This document shows positions 47,157-59,181 of a stretch of DNA of 64,000 bases, piece after piece (the first letter of the stretch is position 1; the number at the start of each line of letters is the position of its first letter). The stretch comes from Armillaria gallica. Taxonomy: Eukaryota; Basidiomycota; Agaricomycetes; Agaricales; Physalacriaceae. Made by a program: the position numbers and the translations under genes. The stretch lies in contig JBANDB010000007.1 in NCBI GenBank assembly GCA_037576215.1, forward strand, positions 3,317,001 to 3,381,000, given 5' to 3'. The notes beneath the pieces were generated by a model. That model was not told where the DNA came from. It made no database searches and worked only from the letters and a program-made list of their open reading frames with translations.

Positions 47157-47388
47157 TCTACTATACAACGAGTGAATGTGGGAACTCCGCTCTCATTGGC
47201 TACACAACTCGAGCTTTTCATTGGTTCTTAGGCCTGATATTCCATCATGTATTTGTTCTTCTCCCTGTCTTCCTCAGAGTTCCTCCCCACAGGTTGTATG
47301 AGTTCTGCCAGTATCTATAAACCAGCTTGCCAGGGTCTCCAGGCTACTTCCTCCCGGGGGTCTCTTCCTTCATTAATTATGGCCACCG

Positions 47389-48240
47389 ACTGCTTTGAAG
47401 CATGCTTGGTATCGACGTTGACCTGGTAGTGCCGCACAAGGTTCGTTTAGCTGCGAGCGCAGCAAGTCAAATTAGCTAACATGTTGAAGGTCGCAGTCCC
47501 CTGCAGGTGCTAAACAATTGTGACTGCAAACTTTATGTTCCCCAGCTCGGTGCGTCCGAGGTCTCCGGTCATTCTATGCAAGCGCCTTTTCTGCGTGAGC
47601 AAAGGGTAGGTACTCTCTCTTTACATACTATTACTATTTACACAACTCTCTTTGTAGGCCTCAAAAGTTGGAAGATGTTGTCTTCAAATTCAATATCCAG
47701 CTGACATCATCTCCCTTCGAATCATTCAGCTACTAGTTCATGTTTGCCCTCAAATTGGGGGCTGACATCTTTTCTGAAGAAGCCACATTCGATGCTACAA
47801 TTACGGTCATCCTGACAACGCCACATGCCTACCAGCGCAAACTCTAGATAAGATACCGAATCGCTGGAGTAAATACGATTAATAAACCCTTGAGGAGTCC
47901 TACAGTGACATTACAGTACGGTTCGGAAATGAAGCTTGATCAGCTTGTACGGAGAACTCGAGAGAGACCTAGGGTATGTCTTATGCTCCATATGGTCTTG
48001 TTCAAACCATATTTCAGGAAATGTGACGATGGTTTACTCCCTGTAACAAGTTCAACGTCCCGAACTCAAAGGTTAAGCAAGATAACCTTGTGCGCACTCA
48101 TCCCTGAGAATGAGAGCATTCAGAAGGTACTTTGTATTAGACCATGTTGTAGTGTCGCAGAATCCTTGTGCTACATTTACAGGATCACGCTGTACACCTT
48201 CATCAACGCCAACCACCTATGTTCTGCATTAAGGTGATGT
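47389..48240 (+). pseudogene. Decayed uncharacterised gene
   Basis: Coding-like segments in three frames with plausible short introns: CKLYVPQLGASEVSGHSM, then LEDVVFKFNIQLTSSPFESF, then LGADIFSEEATFDATITVIL and GVNTINKPLRSPTVTLQYGS. At least one in-frame stop (after FESFSY) is present. The Thr-rich beta-type sequence suggests a folded protein, but I do not recognise it. Confidence 0.3.
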
Positions 48241-48496
48241 TTGAACTTTCCCATCGTTTGCTTCTCATTCAGACTGACCATACTGCCCAGCATCAGCTTT
48301 CGCTAATGAAAACACAGAAGAAATAATTTGATCACAGACAACAGCAAGGAGCCTGGCAGGCAGCAAAGCGAGGGTAAGTCATCCCTGCCGAAGTCACTGG
48401 TGCCACATAAATTCGCATATACCAATATCTTATAGCTACATAAACATGTTTGGGGTATTTTAGACTAGAAATCCAACTATTCACGGGTTCCCGCTA

Positions 48497-49230
48497 GTGG
48501 CAATCTAATGGATCTGTATGTCGGTATTATGTGAGCATTTCAGAGGTTCGATCTCTGCGTTGAGCTGTGGTGGGTGCATAGTCGTTCGTGATTTGTGTGC
48601 GGCTTGACGCAGTGAAAAAGCTTTGAGTGGTGGATTGGGCGTACTTGGCTATTTCAATATCTGGCTTCGATGCACCAAAAATAGGCTCTGATGACTAAGC
48701 AGAGCATCGAGAACGATGCCTCGGTCTAAGTATTTTGGGCCATCGAGAATGGCAGTTCGAAATATTTACACTTAAATTTTGATCGCTGAATGTCTCTGAA
48801 GAATGTCAAGGCTTCGGTGGATGTGTATTGGTATAATCGATGATACCAGATAGACTTCATCGGCAAGTGATGGATGGCTGTCTCTGCGAGACGTCTGGCC
48901 GCCGTATAACGAATAAAGTTGGCACATAACATTGTATGACCGATGGAAGCCCAATTAAAAGTCTGTGGGCTTGGGTGGGTTTGGAGAGCTACGAGTCCAT
49001 AAATTAATGGAAGGCTGGAGCTCGCTAAGAATGGGGCATCCTATGGTTTTGCGATCGCTACCCATGGATACCCATTGATGCTCATAAGACTATTGTCGGT
49101 GCGTATCATCAATATTAATCAATAAGGCAAACATTTATTTGCTTGCTAGCTATACAGATTGAATACTTCCGGTAGCTACAGGCTTGCAATCTATCACACT
49201 CCCATACTTGGTGCACGTGGTTTGAATTAC
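48497..49230 (+). repeat. Dispersed repeat R2, copy 1
   Basis: It matches 50,130-50,880 over about 700 nt in direct orientation (for example GACTAAGCAGAGCATCGAG, GAGACGTCTGGCCGC and TTTGCGATCGCTACC). Near the start, GAGGTTCGATCTC resembles an RNA polymerase III B box, and the bases about 45 nt before it (TAGTGGCAATCTAATGG) vaguely resemble an A box, so a SINE-like origin is possible. Confidence 0.55.
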
Positions 49231-49689
49231 CGGAATTATGAACCGTTGGAATGATATAGTTGATCTCTTTTAAAAATGCTCGACCCAAAATTTAAGGTTA
49301 TCTGGCGTATTTGTCATGTCTATAATTCCGTCCGGCCGATCTTGATTTCGTGGGCAAGTTCAAACTTGTATAATCACAAAAGGAAACGTACTGGGGTTCG
49401 TATAATTCGAATTGAACCCGGAAGACTTATTCTAACAAAATACAAAGGAGCAACACAGATAACAAACACTCAAGTCTTGGATGGTAGCCAATCAATGCAA
49501 TAGCCTCCTGCCAGAAATAGGACGCGAGGGTAGAGTCCATCCGGGAGCGCAGGATCATTTTGCAGATGAAAACTTGGAAAGATAAGTAAAAGGTTTCAGG
49601 AAACTGAGTATTGTGAGGCAATGTAGACTGTTGATGACATGGTAACTACAGGAGTTTGCATGGAATCATTGTTTAGTATTGTGGGTACA

Positions 49690-50115
49690 ATATAGCAGAT
49701 GATGAAACCAGATGCAAGAGAGAAGGGAACAAGAGGTAAGGAACCACCATGGCGTCTTAATAGCCAATTCGAAATGTGGAGTTTTTATGTGTTTTTTGTA
49801 AAATAAATAAAATAAAAAACGTTGAAATATGACCAAAGGTTGGTTCCTCATAAAGATACCCGGAAAATACAATATAAATGATGCAAGGATGACGAGGGTT
49901 TGCTGGATAAGACCCTATTGCACCGTAATGAGGGCCCTCAGTAGTGTCCCCTTGGGACTGTCATCCCCGATGGCCAAAAGTACGTGGAAACAGGCATCGG
50001 ACTCGATGCTTAGCTTAGTCAGCGAATTCTTCTTTTAGAACATCAAAATCGATGATGACGATGATGGTGTCCATGTTTAAAGTAATCTAAGGCCCTATAG
50101 GGCTAAGTGTACATC
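49690..50115 (+). repeat. Dispersed repeat R1, copy 2
   Basis: It matches 62,940-63,300 in order: GCAAGAGAG, the AAATAAATAAAATAAAAAAC tract, ATGACCAAAGGTTGGTTCCT, GGGACTGTCATCCCCGATGG and GCATCGGACTCGATG. It is immediately followed by R2, as if the two were parts of one longer element. Confidence 0.6.
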
Positions 50116-50129
50116 TTGCGCTTTTGTAC

Positions 50130-50880
50130 CACTAATAGTAATTTAACGGATCTGTATGTAAGGATATCGGTATTATGTGGGCATTTCTGAGTTTCGATTT
50201 CTTGTCTTGAGCTCTGGTGGGTGCATAGTCCTTCGTGGTTGTGTGCGGTTTGGTGGAGTGAAAATGTTTGAATAGTGGATTGGGCATACTTGCCCATTTC
50301 AATATCCATACAATCCTTGCTAGGCATGCAAATTGTCGCTTCGATGCACTAAAAATAGACTATGATGACTAAGCAGAGCATCGAGGCCGATGCCTCTGTC
50401 TAACTAATTTGGGCCATCGAGGATGGCAGTTCCGAATGTTCACATTTAAAGTTTGATGGCTGAATGTCTTTGAGCAATGTCAAGGCTTTGGTGGATGCGC
50501 ATTGTTATAATCGATCACGACAGGTAGATTTCATTGGCAAGTGATGAATGGCTGTCTCTGCGAGACGTCTGGCCGCAGTATAACAGAGAAAGTTGGCAGA
50601 TAACTTTGTATCACTGATGAAGCCCAGTTAAACGTCTGTGGGCTTGGGCGGGTTTGGAGAGATACCAGTCGATAAATCAATGGAAGGCTGTAGCTCGCTA
50701 AGAATGGGGCATCGCACGGTTTTGCGATCGCTACCTATGGATACCCATTGATGCTCACAGACTATTTTCGGTGCGTATCATCGATAGTAATCAATAAGAC
50801 ACACATTTATTTGCTAGCTAGCTCTACAAATTGAATACACCGGGTAGCTACAGGCCTACAACCTATCACACTCCCATCTC
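50130..50880 (+). repeat. Dispersed repeat R2, copy 2
   Basis: Direct repeat of 48,497-49,230. The spacing and order of blocks are conserved, with scattered substitutions. Confidence 0.55.
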
Positions 50881-51571
50881 CTGTCCATACACGGGCATGC
50901 GGCTGTCGGCAGACTGAACCGTGAACCTGGCTGGTTTTAACCATATATCCGTACTATAAGATAGAGCTTTAATGTACCGCATGCGAAAAAAAAGAGTGCG
51001 GCCAACGAAAACACGTCAGACATAGCAACCTGAAGCCGAAGTTGAACACATGTAAGTCACTCAGCCCAGGGGAAATTATAACTACGCACCTATGTGGAGG
51101 AGAGGCGAAATGGAGGAGATGGCGTGCAGGTCATAAATGAACTGGCGGCAATGGTTCCCAGCGAAGATGGTAACGCAGCAGGGAAGGGCAACATGTCGGG
51201 CTAGGGTCATGATGGTAAAGGGAGAGTATACTAACGTTAGTTACCAGTCGCTTGCAAAACCCCGCGCGAAGTTCTTGACGGTCCCGGTCATGATGAATCT
51301 ATGCAGGCTCGAGAGCTCTCAGAGTACGCTCAGCTTTGCCCAACTGCATCCATCAGCATCTCTATATATCCATGGACATCGATGGATTGATTGGTACTCG
51401 TGGGTGTCAATCCAGGCCTCTAGACTTTCGACTGGGGATGGAGGTTGAGGATGACAGTTGTTTGGACGTGAGAACAATAAAAACACTTTCCCACGGTTGA
51501 TCTCTTCTTTGTCACACAGTCATGTCCATAGAAGCACGGTATCCTATGAACGCAGGCAGTGAGCATTTTCC
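50881..51571. other. Intergenic upstream of the JmjC-like gene
   Basis: No gene or repeat recognised except CTATATATCCATGG near 51,362, which is half of the palindrome module seen elsewhere. This stretch probably contains the promoter of the gene that starts at 51,572. Confidence 0.3.
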
Positions 51572-54500
51572 ATGAGCAGCAAAGGAATCTTACTCAACGA
51601 GCCGTATTTTCTCCTAACAGCTGGTTATGGAACAGCCAAAGGCTCGCCTCTAGTTTGGTCCATGCCATATTCATGCCCTGAATTCCTAGCCACGCAGAAG
51701 GACCTGCACACGTGGTTTTCTTCATGCGCTACTGCTGAAAGATCTCAAGGCGACCCTGTCTTGGTGTTTGGCAGAGGCATCGCCAAGGCCTTACAATGTT
51801 TCGCAAATGAAATCTGGTCCAATGGCTCTGAGCATTCCCACAAAAGCATCGATGACATGGTTGGAAGCCCTGACGAAGCCAGGGTGTTGGACATGCTTGT
51901 TCTATTCAAAGCGATGGATGTTGCATGCAGTTTCTTGCATCCGACTCGAAGCCGACCCCACCACCCCAGCTACAATGCCATGAACCTCTCACAAGAGGAA
52001 CTTGATGTAAGTCATCTTCCCATTCATATACTTTCTGCAAACATCCAAGCTGTCAAGGCATTGGAGCCTCTCCGTACATGGTGTCAAAGGCTCAGTCAAA
52101 TTCCGAAACAGTGTCCGGCTCTTCCGCCCATCAGTATTCCAGTGGAAGGAGCTCAGCTGTCTCACATGTATTCTCGTCGAGGGGTGGAAACTTGGGAAAA
52201 AATAACTTGTCTGCTGGACTTGCTCGGAGTTTACATACGCTTCATTTTGTTCGTGAGTACATTCAAATTCGTCGGGAATTGTTCTCATTCTAATATTTGC
52301 GTTAGAATCATGGCGTGGACCACACACCACAATGGGTGGAGGATCATGGCATGGACCCGAGATGGACACAGTAGGTTACTTCATTTTTCAAACCATCAGT
52401 CTACTAACTTGTTTGAAGATATATTCGACGTACAGGAATCAACGACGAACAATACTTAGACAACCTTAAAAGGGACCTCCCTCACGTCAAAAAAGTCTTC
52501 GCGGTCGCTGTCGCACTCTCTCCCTTATTCATTATCGTTGGTAATAGGATGTACAATACAATCAGTGTATCCCGTGCCTTACAGGTAAGAAGTTCTAAAA
52601 TCCTTGTCTAATACCGTCGCCTGACGTTTCATGCAAGATTGGAGGACGACTCTCTTCAATCGGGAAACCAGCCCTGCTAGGTCATGTTGAAGGGGTACTG
52701 TGGAGGTCCATTTTCCGTGTAGTATGCGGCTCCTGCAGTAGCGAGATTGCATTGACCCAATTTCTCGATGAAGTTCAGCCTTTGCTTCCAGCATCACCAA
52801 GGCGGGGCAATAACTCCATATTGTCAGAGGACAAATCGGCCATGGTGGAACAGGGATGGTTTTTAGGGGAATGGTTTTCAGATGTCATTCTGTTGATCCA
52901 ACAGGAACGTGTTCTTGGGTCTGAAGCCAGGATCGCAGCAGCAACACAAGTATGGCTGGACGAGAACAGATCACATTGGGGAGAAATCAGTCGTCACGAG
53001 AAGGTTCCCATAGAACGAGGCAGAAGAAAGTCTTGTCCTCCCCGTGGAGTCTCAAGGTTGCAACCGCGAAGGTGTCATAGCGTCTCCCCAGAGCGAGCAA
53101 AGAGGATCTCTATCGCTGTGCTTCCAGTCATGGATGTCAACCAGTTAACGAAGAATTCTGTACCCGACATTTTGGGGGGTTGGTCAAGTTTGCCCTTGAT
53201 AGACCAGACGATTCTAGGATCCGGGGGACAAGACGACTTCCACCATGTCTCACAAAGGAAGCGGGATCGTTCGGGGACAGATATAACGCGGAGTGGAGCG
53301 AAGAAGGCAAAAACGGATGCACGTGTCTCCTATTTTCCGTGTGGAGTCGTCCTACCGGAGGTTTGGGATCCACTGATGAATTCGAAAGTCAAGTTCACTT
53401 ACTTTGCCCTGAGATCGAATGTGAGTCAACCAACCACTTTCCTGCTACACTGCCTCATCATAATTTAGCGGATAGACCGACGCAAGGTACAGAATTGGAA
53501 CAATTGTTTCAATAGCCGAAGTAAAAGGGAGTCAATGATCAAGTTGATCAACTTCAAGGATGCTTTGAATGATCCTTCTAACACGCTGTCGATATTTGCA
53601 AAATCAAATATCCATCTTTTTGAAACACCCGCCTCTCCATTAGATTGGTCTTTGGCGACTCTCTCAGACATTGGTGACATCGACGAAGTTCATCATTTGG
53701 GAGGCGAGTGCCATCTATTTATTATGAAAGTGTACTCTAATGCAACCTGCAGGTCACAAACGCTCACATGAGCCTGTTATAACTGTCGACATATCTCTTC
53801 GAGACATGTACGCCGGAGGCGTTGAAGGAGATCGCAGTGTGGTGAATTTTATCTCCTTGTCCCGCAGTGATCCTTCCAACAGCCACCCTTTGCAGTCGTA
53901 AGCTTGATGTTTATCTTGTAGCTTTAAGTGCACTTAACGTTACCCTGCCAGTATTTTATCTTCCCATCTTTGTGCCTTTGATAAAACATCTGATGTCCCT
54001 GGGATCTCTAATGATGCGTATCCACATTCGGTGACGAGTTTCTGGTTCATTGCAACCAAAGGGGCTGCAACCAACGTGGCCACAGACAGTTTTGGGGTCG
54101 GAATGGCCATTGAGGTGCTCTGTGGGTGCCAGATATGGTACCTGTTCCAACGTCGTGACACTGGAGACAAGGACGTCGCCATTAATTGGGAAGCTGAGCC
54201 TGCTGAGGATGAAGTCGTCAATGATTGGGAACCTGGATTTTTCCCAGACCCGAAATATTGGACCGCAGAGGTCGTTGTGCTGAAACCAGGGTCTGCCCTG
54301 TATGTCATGGTGTATCCATCTTGATCAATGCTGACACAGGGGCAGGTACATACGTCCCGAGACTCACCATGCAGTTGTCGCTCTGGAAAATTCAATTATA
54401 AAAGGTCACCACTTCTACTCTACTGTCGTGTTATCGAAGACCGTCTCAGGATGGGTCCGTACCCAAATATTTCGGGATATCGGTGGTCTTCCGATTGCCC

Positions 54501-55118
54501 ACCTACAGCGCGTTCTGCTACGCATAATGATATACTTTGGTAAGAGTGTCAAGGAAGGTACCAACAGTACGTCAAATTCTGGAAACTCTTCGAACATAAC
54601 CGACCATTTTCCAGGTGTTGACTTCCATTTTCCGAAGCTGAACAAAATGGGATTGATGAATCTCATCGCGCTTGGTAATTGGTGCTTCTTCCTTGATGCC
54701 TTCAATTCGCGGGATTCCGAACAGAATGACGCCACGGTTTTGGCAATAAGTGCTTATCTATCCATTATACAGTGCCTAGCAAAGCACCACTGTCTTCTAC
54801 TCATTGAAGAGAATCAGCCTGACCTTGGCTTAATTCCCTTATCTCAAGTCAGACGAATGGCAATTTCTGATTTTGCCAGGGCTTCCGCTATCCATTTTTG
54901 CCTGAGAATCATCTCAGACGCAAAGGACCATGATTTCTTCACAGAGAGCTTTGAATTCTCGGCAATGAGATGCCTGGAAAGGTATCTGAAAATTGATACC
55001 AAGGCCATCGAAGTACGTGAAGTGGGAGAATTGCAGCTGACAAGAAGCTTTGTGGTTGTCGACAATTCCGCCAAAATTGGTAAGTTCACATTTTCTGCCT
55101 TCAGTGTCTTCCTCTGAT
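51572..55118 (+). CDS. JmjC-domain-like protein lacking a key metal ligand
   Basis: Long multi-exon gene. Exon 1 (51,572-52,006, 145 codons) starts MSSKGILLNEPYFLLTAGYG. Later exons encode a helical region (YLDNLKRDLPHVKKVFAVAV), a basic low-complexity linker around 53,000-53,330 (KRKRDRSG-like, nuclear), then a JmjC-like cupin: SVTSFWFIATKGAATNVATD, CGCQIWYLF, a variable acidic insert, VVLKPGSALY, RPETHHAVVALE and GHHFYSTVV (about 54,000-54,430). It ends at 55,118. In active JmjC enzymes the first strand carries HxD/E; here the position reads A-T-D, so the first histidine is missing, while the C-terminal histidine is present. The protein probably does not catalyse Fe(II)/2-oxoglutarate demethylation or hydroxylation and may act as a binding domain. 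Exact exon borders around 52,000-52,620 are uncertain. Confidence 0.65.
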
Positions 55119-55235
55119 CACCATGTAAACCCAGGTGAAGACATTCTTTCTGATCTCAGAAAGGCTGAATAAGGATTCTTGGGCAATGACAATGTATTCA
55201 TCTATGTAGTGAAACAGACATCTTTTGGTTTTCAG

Positions 55236-55566
55236 GAAACTGTCACGCGTTACGATCCCACAGTTGTACGGTCGCCTGACCTTGGGCCGAAGTCACGGTT
55301 GCCGATTGTGAAACTTCGGGGCGACAGTTGCCGGTCACGCAAATGATCTTGACCGAGTCTCTGTGGCTGTGAAGCCACATATGATGTCGTTTGCGACTAA
55401 CTTGGTTGTCTCCGACCCCGACTGCTTTGTCACGGGTTTTCCGACCTTCCGGTCCATGGGCAGGCCAGGTCGCGCTGGCGAGGGGAAAGTCGCGGTCGTT
55501 TACTGACCGTGACAGTGACAACTACGCAACAGTCGTGACTTTGGCAACTGTCGCGCGACCTGCAAA
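55236..55566. repeat. CpG-dense GTCGCGAC-rich block
   Basis: A 330-nt island dense in CG within AT-rich flanks, made of variations on GTCACG, GTCGCG and CCGAC. It contains no gene. It shows no CpG decay, so it is probably a recent insertion of a small non-autonomous element, but I could not define its inverted repeats. Confidence 0.35.
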
Positions 55567-55654
55567 ACACTGACTTGATCTGTGTTCGCCCTCGTCTTCA
55601 CAATATACAGTGACCACTGCAATGATGCTGGTTTTGTTTTAATTTTATCAAGTA

Positions 55655-55770
55655 AAGTATAGCGGAAGGCTCGACTCAATGCTCTAAAAATAGAGTACGA
55701 TGACTAAGCAGAGCATCGAGAACGATGCCTCAAGATCACGAGAGCGAAGATAGTTAGGGCCATCGAGAAA
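55655..55770 (+). repeat. R2 fragment
   Basis: It shares GACTAAGCAGAGCATCGAG, GAACGATGCCTC and GGGCCATCGAGAA with both R2 copies. Confidence 0.5.
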
Positions 55771-56430
55771 CACTTCCTGGCCACAATGATATCAGCGGAA
55801 AGGAAATCAAGCGGAAATGGTTTACCGATCTGGAGAAGTTTCTTCAGACACATTTCAATCTCCCAGAAATCAGATTTTGGCAGAGAGATTTCTCTTTCCG
55901 ACTTGACCGTAACAGTATATCGAAGCATTTCCAGCGCCAATGCATATTTCCTTCATGCACAAAATTAGGCATATAAATAGCGTAGGACTCTTATTGAGCG
56001 ATGTACACAGGAACAATGGTGGGTGATGACTAGATTAAAAAATAGCTGCAAAGCAGCTTTTATAACCCCCCATTAAGGAGAATATGGGAAGGAGTCTGGG
56101 TGTGGCCAGAGACATAAAAATCTTACAAGTTTGCACACAGAGAAGAGTTAACATGGTGGTAATTGATTTGATGACTTAAACATTTTATTATAGGGGGGAT
56201 GTTGAAAACTGTGGCAGGAGGGCTGCGATACTACAGAAAGGGGACATGGGAACGTAGCTAGTGAGAAAGTCTGGCACGATGGCCGTGATAATGCTACGAG
56301 AAAATTCAAGTCCAATATGTATATAAGATCTGTAAGGTCCGAATTCGGGACGCTGCGCGTCTGACTCTCGCCAAGAGAAAAGGCTCCCACCCAAGTTATG
56401 CTTAAGCACCCTTGCTCTGACTCCGACTGG
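55771..56430. other. Intergenic
   Basis: No gene or clear repeat seen. There are short AT-rich hairpins only. Confidence 0.25.
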
Positions 56431-57404
56431 CTAGTTCGCTCTCTTGACATAACGCTCAACATGATCGGCGACGACGGAAGGCCCGAACTCCATCACAACG
56501 GCCTCGATAATAGAAGAGTGAGGCATGGCCTCAGCCTCCGAATCTAGGGGAGCACGCTTGGAGGACGACCGGTGTTGAAAGAACTTGGGCTTTGTGAAGT
56601 GGGACCTCGTCACCGGTAGAGTGAGAGACGGTGGCAAATGACTTCGAATATGGAGCGGTAGCGGAAGCTTTTGGCAATGGGACAACTTGGCGCTTACGGG
56701 GAGGCTTCGACGCTGAAGTATCCACGACGACGACCTCATCAATATCTGACTCGTCGACTTCAGTGGCAGAGAACTTGGAGACCCAGGATGGCGGGCCAAC
56801 CTTCTCTTCCTGGATGGACTTCGGAGCTACAGTTTTTGACGAAGCCGGGGTCTTGGATGCTTTGCTAGGAGGACCAAACTTTGGCTTCACTGGCGGTTCC
56901 CAGTCCCACCCAGCTGTTGAAAGAGTAATTGGCTATACGAATCAAGAGTTCAAAGTTGGTCCGGGGTGTGGAAAGCTAGTGAGGATGTTGCTGCGATAAG
57001 GAAGACACGAAAACTTACCCAGGTTGCCGCGAATTGGCGTGCCCACTCCAAAATGTCCTCGTCAGTACACGAGATCCCTGTAGGAGCCTTTTCTCGCAGA
57101 GTTTCCAGTGTGAGGACGGTCTTCCGAAATTCAGAGTCAGGCCCCGCCGCCCCAGAGCTTTGAACTGGGTATCGGCGCCTTGTTGAGTAGGGGAACCTGC
57201 GGGAGCCGGTGGAGGAAGGACTGGGGTAGGCGGGATACCGAGGGAGGGCAACACGGCATGCTCAGACTGTGGGGGTAGATCGATATTCATGGCATCTGAG
57301 GGCGGGATATTCGACGAGAGGCCAGCAGGAGGTCCCGACATAGACATGTCGAAAGGTTTGGCAGTGATAACCAGGGGAGCAGTTGGAGAAGTAGGGCACG
57401 ACAT
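56431..57404 (-). pseudogene. Pro/Ser-rich hypothetical gene of repeat type, with frame breaks
   Basis: Reading from 57,404: MSCPTSPTAPLVITAKP, a Pro-rich part ending QQGADTQFK; then, in another frame, GPDSEFRKTVLTLETLREKA and DEDILEWARQFAATW; after an intron, a Lys/Pro/Ser region (PPSKASKTPASSKTVAPKSI) and an acidic patch (DESDIDEVVVVDTS). The switch between frames at about 57,160 is not a plausible splice. The pattern (Pro-rich start, short W-containing helix, basic/acidic tail) is one I associate with agaricomycete repeat genes. It is not identifiable as an enzyme. Confidence 0.35.
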
Positions 57405-57611
57405 AGGCAGAACTTGCGAGACAGGAAAAAAATGTGTTAGAGACGGTCATTAATTTATGAGGAGGCTTACGCTAAAGGCAGGGGGCGACAGAAGAAAAGG
57501 GAAGACAGGTGCAAAGATGGTGGGGAAGAATGTGAAAAACTGGACAAGAAAAGAAGGAGTTGGGGCCCTGTTTGGAGAAGATATGGAAAGGCCGACCAGA
57601 ATTCCCGCATG

Positions 57612-58037
57612 TCAAGAGTCACAGCTAACCGAGACAACGGAGGCATGGTGATCACCTCTTTTGGCAGTAGCATTGCAATTCAGGCGTCTTCTCTTGTGAG
57701 GTAACCAGGGTAAACCGGTTGCCCACACGCACTTCCAGTTAGGGCCAAGTAGGGTAATTCTCATCAAGAGAAGGACGATCGTAGAATCGATTGGTCGAAA
57801 ATTTTTCAACGTACCTTCGGGGAGGCGGCAATGACAAGTTGTATTTGCCAAGGAGGATCCGGGCGCAGGTAGTACATCAACATACGTCCAGACATGCCTG
57901 CAATGGACAACGACCCAATGGTCCAGTCGCGAGTGACTTGCCTCCATAGGCGCAAAAACCGCCGATCTGAGCGATCTCAGGGTGTGGGACCAAAGATCAG
58001 GCAACAAATAGTTGTCAATAGCAGTGAAAGGATCCAT
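57612..58037 (-). pseudogene. Coding-like fragment, unknown
   Basis: A 141-codon open segment starting MDPFTAIDNYLLPDLWSHTL with SLRSAVFAPMEA and several Trp and His residues. The second half (from about 57,830) has a donor-like GT and is probably intronic. It might be an upstream exon of the gene at 57,404-56,431, but I could not join them. Confidence 0.2.
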
Positions 58038-58143
58038 CCAGTTACCTAATAGTTCTAGAAGATGCTGCAGCTATTTTTAGATTTTTAGATGGAGGTGCTG
58101 GCACATACGTGTACACTAGCGTGTTCCCCAAGCACGCATCACA

Positions 58144-59132
58144 ATGATACCTCAGCCCATACTCGCTTTCTTCTATGCGACCGCCATTGCCATCATTGAC
58201 ACTCTGCTTGTATGCTTTGGACCTGTGGGTCGATTGCCTCATCGACATGTGTGTGTGACCTCCCGCCTGAGTGTGAATGTCCTAACCTAGATCAATACCG
58301 ACAGAGTGCAGACGTTGACCATCAAACAGATGATGAAGTCTTGAATCTGTGTCACTCTGTGCCAGATGACGACTGGACAACGTCGGGCTGCCCACCCAGG
58401 CTCACACCAGATGTTGTGGTCAAGCAGGTACCCAGGTTGCCGACAGGTTGGCCTTCAGAGGCTTTAGCGCAGGATCTCGTTCACAACCGCACAAACATCC
58501 CCGTTCCTCCTATCCGGCGCGTCCTCAATCTCAATCCAGATGCCAGCGTCATAGTCATGGACTACATTCCCGGGATCACATTGGCGGAAGCGTGGCCCAC
58601 CATGGGGCTCTGGCAGAAAATCCGTACTGCTATCACCCTGCGAAGCTATGTCCGCCAGCTCAGGTCCATCGCACATCCCCGATCTCAAATTCCTGGACCT
58701 GTTCTCGAGGGCGAAGAGCCTGGAGTATGCTATGCGTCACGCATCTTCAGGCCCTTCAGACCCACCAAGGGCCCATTTGCAACCTTGGAAGAGCTCATCC
58801 AGTTGTTCAACAACGCAATGGACCAAGCGGCGCTTGCCCGATTGTGCGTGCACAAAGGGCCATTGCCGGATGATGGGACTCTCATATACTCACATGTGGA
58901 CTTTGCAATGCGAAATTTTATCGTCGGGGAGGACGGCCAACTTTGGCTAATTGATTTTGCAACCGCCGGCTTTTATCCTAGGTGGTTTGAATATGTGAAC
59001 ATGGTCATGGATGCGAGGCTGGAAAGGGGAGCGGAATATGATTTAATTTGGTGGGCGATTCTTCCATTTGTCGCTGATCCGTATTTTAGCATATGTGACT
59101 GGATACGAACGGTAGCGCCTGACTGTTTGTAG
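58144..59132 (+). CDS. APH-type (aminoglycoside phosphotransferase-like) kinase-fold protein
   Basis: The continuous frame 58,212-59,132 (306 codons) contains the APH core: a lysine in VVVKQVPRLP, VIVMDYIPG in the hinge, the catalytic loop SHVDFAMRNF (H228, D230 and N235 counted from 58,212) and LIDFATAGFYPRWFEYV, corresponding to the metal-binding Asp and the following Trp/Glu typical of fungal members. A better N-terminus begins at 58,144 (MIPQPILAFFYATAI) and would join through a 38-nt intron (58,253-58,290); this is short, so the start is uncertain. These proteins are abundant in agaricomycetes and their substrates are mostly unknown; antibiotic resistance should not be assumed. The gene is intact. 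Confidence 0.7.
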
Positions 59133-59181
59133 TGCAGAATAAATGTTTCTTTTTTTTCAATTAACTAAGTATATACGTTCC

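Noticed and set aside
58144..59132. Antibiotic-resistance phosphotransferase
   Set aside because: The APH fold is common in fungi with other or unknown substrates; nothing here points to resistance.
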